A program made the translations under genes and the position numbers. Of a stretch of 64,000 nt of DNA, positions 59,783 to 64,000 are shown piece by piece. This stretch comes from Sporisorium sorghi (Eukaryota; Basidiomycota; Ustilaginomycetes; Ustilaginales; Ustilaginaceae): the NCBI GenBank assembly GCA_023212695.1, contig JALCCG010000055.1, forward strand, positions 34,132-98,131. Reading direction: 5' to 3'. Position 1 is the first letter of the stretch. Each line of letters begins with the position of its first letter. The notes under the pieces are model-generated. The model was not told the origin of the DNA, did no database searches, and saw only the letters and a program-made list of their open reading frames with translations.

Positions 59783-62554
59783 ATGCTGCCAGATCCAAGA
59801 GACAGCAACTCTTCTCACCCGTCATCCGGGCGTACCTCGGTCTCGGACAAGGAAGAAATTGCTCGAGCCGCACTTCGTTCACTCGCAGGTCCTAGCACCA
59901 GCCCGACAGCCAACAATCTTCCGCCGCTCCCACGCGCTCCTTTACCTTCGTCATCCTACCAGTCCGCGCAGCAGCTACCTCCGCCTTCTGTCGCTACACG
60001 CTCGTCTCGAGAGTACACCCGCTCTTCTCGCCATCACGACTACCACCACGATGATCGCGTATCGTACGCCGACTTGGATCCCCTCGCATCGCGTTCCTCG
60101 TCCTTCTCTGCACACGATCAGCTCAGGCGAACGAGCAGCAACACCAACGATGGCCGTATCGCTAGCGCCAGCGGTGCCATGACGCGTGACCACAGCTCTT
60201 CGTCCTTCTTCTACGACCAGTCCATGGCAGCATCGCCCGAGTCCTCTCCACGAATGCACGCCGCTCCCTTCCTGCCACCTGCGCCATCGCATCCCTATGC
60301 GCGCCATAGCATTCCCTCTGTCACCCCTCAATCCCACATCCACGAGGTGGCGTTGCGTCGTGCTTCTCTCGCACTCGGCGTCAATCTCGAACAAGTCAGA
60401 GAGATCGTGCACCATGCCTATGCGCCACCACACGCAGCATCCTCTTCCTCCTCCAGCCGAGCTTTCTGGCCATCCTCTTCAGCCGCCGCAGAGCACGAGT
60501 CCAGCTTTACGCGCCAGGTGCTTCACGCTTACCAGATCGAATCCGACAGGGCTTCACAACCACGCTCCCTCAATCGCTCCAGCGCGTCAAGCAGCGCTCC
60601 TACAATCGACGACAACCTCGCACCTTCTGGAATCGCCTGGAACTCTGTGCACCGACCCTCGCCGCAGGCGCAACACCACCCACAACCCGATCGCAGCAGC
60701 CTCGTCGCATGGGGAACTAGACCAGAAGCGAGGCTCCCCACCTTTGAGCCTAGACTCGCCGAACCTACCTGGCACTCTACGCAGCCGCCAGCTCAAACCG
60801 CTCCATGGCACGAGTCGGCTGATGTGCATCCTAGAAACGTTCCATCTACCACAGTGCCCACACAGAGGCCCGAGTCGCCTTCGCCCTTTGCATACGATGC
60901 TCACCGCCGCACCTCCCATCCCGTCGCTCCCGAATTCCATCCCGTTCCGTCCTTCAAAGTCGCTTCCCGAGCAAGTCATGGCTTTGTCGACGAGATGGCG
61001 CGCAACCGTGCTCTCGAGCAAGAGCATGCAGCAGCTCGATGGAACAAGCATCCAGCTCCCACTCATTCGAGGCAGCCACAATGGCCGCCCAACCCGCTGT
61101 ACGAGCGCAAGGTGAGGTCCATCGACGACTATGTCGAGCAGCAGCAGCCGTACACGCAGCATCATAGGCACCTCAGCGGCTCTGTGGCACACCATCACAG
61201 TCGTGCTTCCGCCTTGCCTGCACAGGAAGATGACCGGCTGCCCGATCGCACCATTCGATCGAGCTTCCGACATTCTTATCAGCCCTATCCGTCTCAAAAC
61301 AGTTGGAATGTTGTAGCAGCAACGAACAGTGCGTCGGTCGAGTCGCCTCAGCTGTCTCCCACCATGCCCGACCCGCACCGCTTCCACCCTTTCTCTCAGG
61401 CTCGCTCGCCAGCCGCCGAGACGCCGGCGTCCGTGGCGTCTTCTTCGGTGGCATCGGTTGCCGCACTGTCGCCATCGCCTCTCCTCGCACCCGCAGCGTC
61501 ATCCGCCACCAGCTTGCTTCTCGATGCAGCCAGACGCACTCCCGGAGTCGAAAGCGAGGCTCGAAGCCCGCTTCGTGCCGTTTCAGAAGATACAGCAGCC
61601 GAGTCCACTCGCGCCGGAGTCGAAAGCATGCAGATCGACGACGACGACGATGGGGCCAATCGAAAGGCGCCCAAAGCCACCTCGCGTAAATCTCGATCGT
61701 TGCGCTCGTCCTTCTCTCATCCCGACCGCAGCGCTGGGCCTATCCACGGTACGGATCTCTCGCACTCCGAAATCATGCAAAAGCTGCAAGACAAGGTGAA
61801 AAGTCGACTTGCAGCCAAAGGCAAAGCATCTCTGCTGGACGCAGGCAAGAAAGGCAACGGCACCGGTGGTTCCAACAATGCGAGCACAAGTGGCAGCAAC
61901 GGCGGCAAAGTCGCAGGATCAGGAAAGACCAGCTCCACCAAGCGCACGGCATCGAGTTCAGCCAGGTCGAGTCTTTCTGAGCGTGCTCCTGCACCAGCTT
62001 CACCGTCTCAAGACAGCCGAGCCGGCAGTCCCAGCAGAACGACAACAACCGCAGAAACATCCGCGGCGCCAACTGGTGGTGTTCCTGCTGCCAAGGTTCG
62101 GCGCACTTCTAGCACAAACCAGCAGAAGCTCGTCTCAGAGCCATCGCCGCAAGCTGCCGCCTCAAAGCCAACATCGCCGACGCGAAAGAGCAGCGCGCCT
62201 CCCGCCACGATCGAAGAGGCGTTGCAATCGCTGTCCCCCAAGCCGCCGTCGCCGGCACAGAGGAGCGACTCGAAACCCAACTCGATCGAGGCGGCGCTGC
62301 TGTCGCCGACCGACACGACGACGCACACAGAGGCCGCGAGTCTGCATGCGCAGCGCATGTGCCGGTCGCCGCTGCAGCCCGAGGGCGCGGTCGAGACGGC
62401 ATCGGGCCAGGCACTGCCCGGCGATCTGCCCGCCGCGGGCCAGATGAACGCGTCGTCGGCGACCAAGCAGCAGACGTCCAAGTCGGGCATCGACTCGCTC
62501 ATCCAGGCGGCAAACAAGAACGACCCCACCGAGTCGAGCTCGGCTATCGCCTGA
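59783..62554 (+). CDS. Large disordered Ser/Pro/Ala-rich protein, function unknown
   Basis: A 923-residue intronless frame with no recognised domain. Most of it is low in hydrophobic residues and rich in Ser, Pro, Ala and His. Ordered-looking islands are KEEIARAALRSLAG near the start, a helix HEVALRRASLALGVNLEQVREIVHHAY near 190-215 (written here only in part: ALGVNLEQVREIVHHAY), and HSEIMQKLQDKVKSRLAAKGK near 655-675, split as EIMQKLQDK and VKSRLAAKGK. Two basic clusters (RKSRSLRSS, KVRRTSSTNQQK) could be nuclear signals. The tail has SGIDSLIQAANK. It may be a regulator that works through short motifs, but that is inference. A uORF lies just before the start codon. Confidence 0.78.
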   Translation: MLPDPRDSNSSHPSSGRTSVSDKEEIARAALRSLAGPSTSPTANNLPPLPRAPLPSSSYQSAQQLPPPSVATRSSREYTRSSRHHDYHHDDRVSYADLDPLASRSSSFSAHDQLRRTSSNTNDGRIASASGAMTRDHSSSSFFYDQSMAASPESSPRMHAAPFLPPAPSHPYARHSIPSVTPQSHIHEVALRRASLALGVNLEQVREIVHHAYAPPHAASSSSSSRAFWPSSSAAAEHESSFTRQVLHAYQIESDRASQPRSLNRSSASSSAPTIDDNLAPSGIAWNSVHRPSPQAQHHPQPDRSSLVAWGTRPEARLPTFEPRLAEPTWHSTQPPAQTAPWHESADVHPRNVPSTTVPTQRPESPSPFAYDAHRRTSHPVAPEFHPVPSFKVASRASHGFVDEMARNRALEQEHAAARWNKHPAPTHSRQPQWPPNPLYERKVRSIDDYVEQQQPYTQHHRHLSGSVAHHHSRASALPAQEDDRLPDRTIRSSFRHSYQPYPSQNSWNVVAATNSASVESPQLSPTMPDPHRFHPFSQARSPAAETPASVASSSVASVAALSPSPLLAPAASSATSLLLDAARRTPGVESEARSPLRAVSEDTAAESTRAGVESMQIDDDDDGANRKAPKATSRKSRSLRSSFSHPDRSAGPIHGTDLSHSEIMQKLQDKVKSRLAAKGKASLLDAGKKGNGTGGSNNASTSGSNGGKVAGSGKTSSTKRTASSSARSSLSERAPAPASPSQDSRAGSPSRTTTTAETSAAPTGGVPAAKVRRTSSTNQQKLVSEPSPQAAASKPTSPTRKSSAPPATIEEALQSLSPKPPSPAQRSDSKPNSIEAALLSPTDTTTHTEAASLHAQRMCRSPLQPEGAVETASGQALPGDLPAAGQMNASSATKQQTSKSGIDSLIQAANKNDPTESSSAIA

Positions 62555-63766
62555 GGCGGTGGCGGTCTTGTCCGGCGCTCGCATGCGGCCGTGGGGCTGG
62601 CAGCCGCTCGTAGGCGAATTTGCCGTGCTGAATGCAGGGTGACTTCGGCGATGTTCGTGCCATTGCTCGGACAACATCACGAGGGCTGATCTTAACCAAC
62701 TACAGCAGCTTTCATCAGTGCTCTTTCAGCCATCGACACTGCCATAATCCATTGCATTTCTTCGCTTTTAGCCTCTCTGCATCTCGTAATCTTCATCTTA
62801 CACGTCCTAGATCTCCCGCCCTGTTGTCTTTTCTCGCACTCTTTATCTTGCAATTGTACGTCATCCTTTCTGTACCCCCTTTTTTCTTGATTGTGTTGCG
62901 GGCTACAGATCGAATGAGGTGGGCTGGTGGGGTCGATTGTTGGAGCAACGCCACCAGGTTGCGGTGGGATCACGGTGGGGGAGCTCGAGGTGAAGGCATC
63001 GCCGTGCGTGCCGTCGACGCTGCCCACCTGTGGGGCTGGGCGACCGAGTTGTCACCTTTGTCCGGCTTGCACGGCAGAGAGTGGGGTGAAGTCGACCGGC
63101 ATTGGGAACGGCGTAAGGAGCGGTGGGCGGGAGTGACAGAAAAATCGCTGACGATCGTGCGTGCTGCCAGCCTGTCGATACGCGTATTTTCCGCCAACAA
63201 CGGGTGAATGAGAGGAGCGTTGAGTTAAAAAAAAGGGGGATTTGGGTTCTCTCCGAGACCGGCAATGGTCCATGTGGTCGTGCGAACAAGCTTGACTCTG
63301 TCGTTGAGAGGCTTTCATTGCGCATGAAAGTTCCGGACACGACACAGGCGGATGTGCTTGACAAGGGCTTCTCCGGTCCTTTTAGAACGTAGTGTGGGTG
63401 CATGAAGGCTGCTCTAGCGTGAACAGTGGGACCCGCAGCCGTTGCTTGACGAGCTTTCAACGGTGCCACATGTGTGGTTCAACGCCAAGCTCGGGTCCCA
63501 TCACCCCTTTTCTCGAGATGAAGAAACCGTTGCAGCACGGCGAATAGGTTATTTGAGACTAACGTAGAGAGACCCAAGCGAAGCGCTGTTTGCAATAAAG
63601 GGAAGAACACCATGACCCTGTCGCATGCACGAACTAATGCATGCCGTCTTTTCCTGCTTCCTGCACCTTGTTCTTCTTCTTGACGCTACTCTAAGCGAGC
63701 CAAGAACGTTTGGGATGGGTTCTCACTGCGCTCCCACGCAAGCGTGCGACCATCTCGGATCTCGCA

Positions 63767-63791
63767 GACCGTGAGACCGAGACTCACGGTC
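63767..63791. repeat. Perfect 9-base inverted repeat with 7-base loop
   Basis: GACCGTGAG, loop ACCGAGA, then CTCACGGTC. It could form a stable hairpin in RNA or be a protein-binding palindrome. No gene context explains it. Confidence 0.7.
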
Positions 63792-63926
63792 AGGAACCCA
63801 CCAACCGGCTGCGGATCGGTGTGTGGGTACACAGCCCTTCATCGGTTCACACTTGTGGAACATCCCACTTGGCGTCCCACAAAGGCGTGCTGGTCTTTGC
63901 TGCACTTCAGCTTGCCCAGGAGCAAA

Positions 63927-63927
<1 letters not shown>

Positions 63928-63966
<39 letters not shown>
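63928..63966 (+). repeat. Poly(G) run, 39 G
   Basis: An uninterrupted run of 39 G close to the window end. Such a run is rare in genomes and is often a sequencing or assembly artefact. No TTAGGG-type telomere repeat is visible. Confidence 0.9.
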
Positions 63967-64000
63967 CTGGCCGCGCGGGGGGAACAGGGGCGCCCCCCGC

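Larger units (their letters stand above)
62555..64000. other. Gene-poor right end
   Basis: 1446 bases after the disordered orphan. I see no supported gene. Near the end there is a 9-base perfect inverted repeat (63767-63791) and a G39 run, then GC-only sequence that looks like a poor contig end. Confidence 0.55.

Noticed and set aside
62632..63207. 191-codon frame at the right end
   Set aside because: One hydrophobic stretch from T/C-rich DNA, otherwise no similarity, and no splice or promoter support.
63700..63930. Possible tRNA or rRNA fragment near the right end
   Set aside because: I looked for a T-loop GGTTCGA pattern and cloverleaf arms and for known rRNA stretches and found none that fit.

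Overview
The window is nuclear DNA of a basidiomycete fungus, most likely a smut of the Ustilaginales (Ustilago/Sporisorium/Pseudozyma group). The signs are GC-rich compact genes, few and short introns with GTRAGT donors and CTGAC/CTAAC branch sites, very long intronless reading frames, and a 2509-residue adenylate cyclase with the layout of Ustilago Uac1. The species cannot be fixed from the sequence alone. I find 24 protein genes, one cut off by the left edge. No tRNA, rRNA, transposase or CRISPR was recognised.

Layout. 1-14 kb: MYST acetyltransferase Esa1 (partial), U2 snRNP factor SF3B1/Hsh155, a small HVA1-type tudor protein, a class II sirtuin, a Ca2+/cation exchanger, a Ser-rich orphan, ribosome factor NSA2 and Golgi protein YIP1. 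14-28 kb: a Trm732/THADA tRNA-modification subunit, GPI3/PIG-A, RMI1, an ankyrin protein crossed by a 99-N assembly gap, and alanyl-tRNA synthetase. 28-42 kb: an orphan with two CxxC...CxxC modules, adenylate cyclase, a PRA1 protein and a salicylate-hydroxylase-like monooxygenase. 42-53 kb: secreted GH2 beta-mannosidase, Rad23, a small secreted orphan, a 2.5 kb gene-free stretch, a four-helix membrane protein and a THO1/SARNP SAP protein. 53-64 kb: a muskelin-like kelch protein, a large disordered orphan and a gene-poor end that finishes in a 39-base G run.

Most genes are housekeeping: splicing, ribosome assembly, tRNA modification and charging, GPI anchoring, ER-Golgi traffic, DNA repair and ubiquitin shuttling. 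They are not a functional cluster. The accessory, regulated-looking part is the divergent monooxygenase/beta-mannosidase pair and the secreted orphan with its long upstream region. Eight genes were rebuilt here by joining exons (HVA1, NSA2, YIP1, GPI3, RMI1, ankyrin, PRA1, four-helix protein).

No clearly new multi-gene system was found. The observations I rate highest are: one AlaRS gene with two well-placed start codons that predict mitochondrial and cytosolic forms by leaky scanning; an orphan with a duplicated zinc-type module; a sirtuin with a changed TQN motif and a missing zinc cysteine; a CGG-N12-CCG palindrome in front of the beta-mannosidase; and long poly(A)/poly(T) tracts in most shared promoters.
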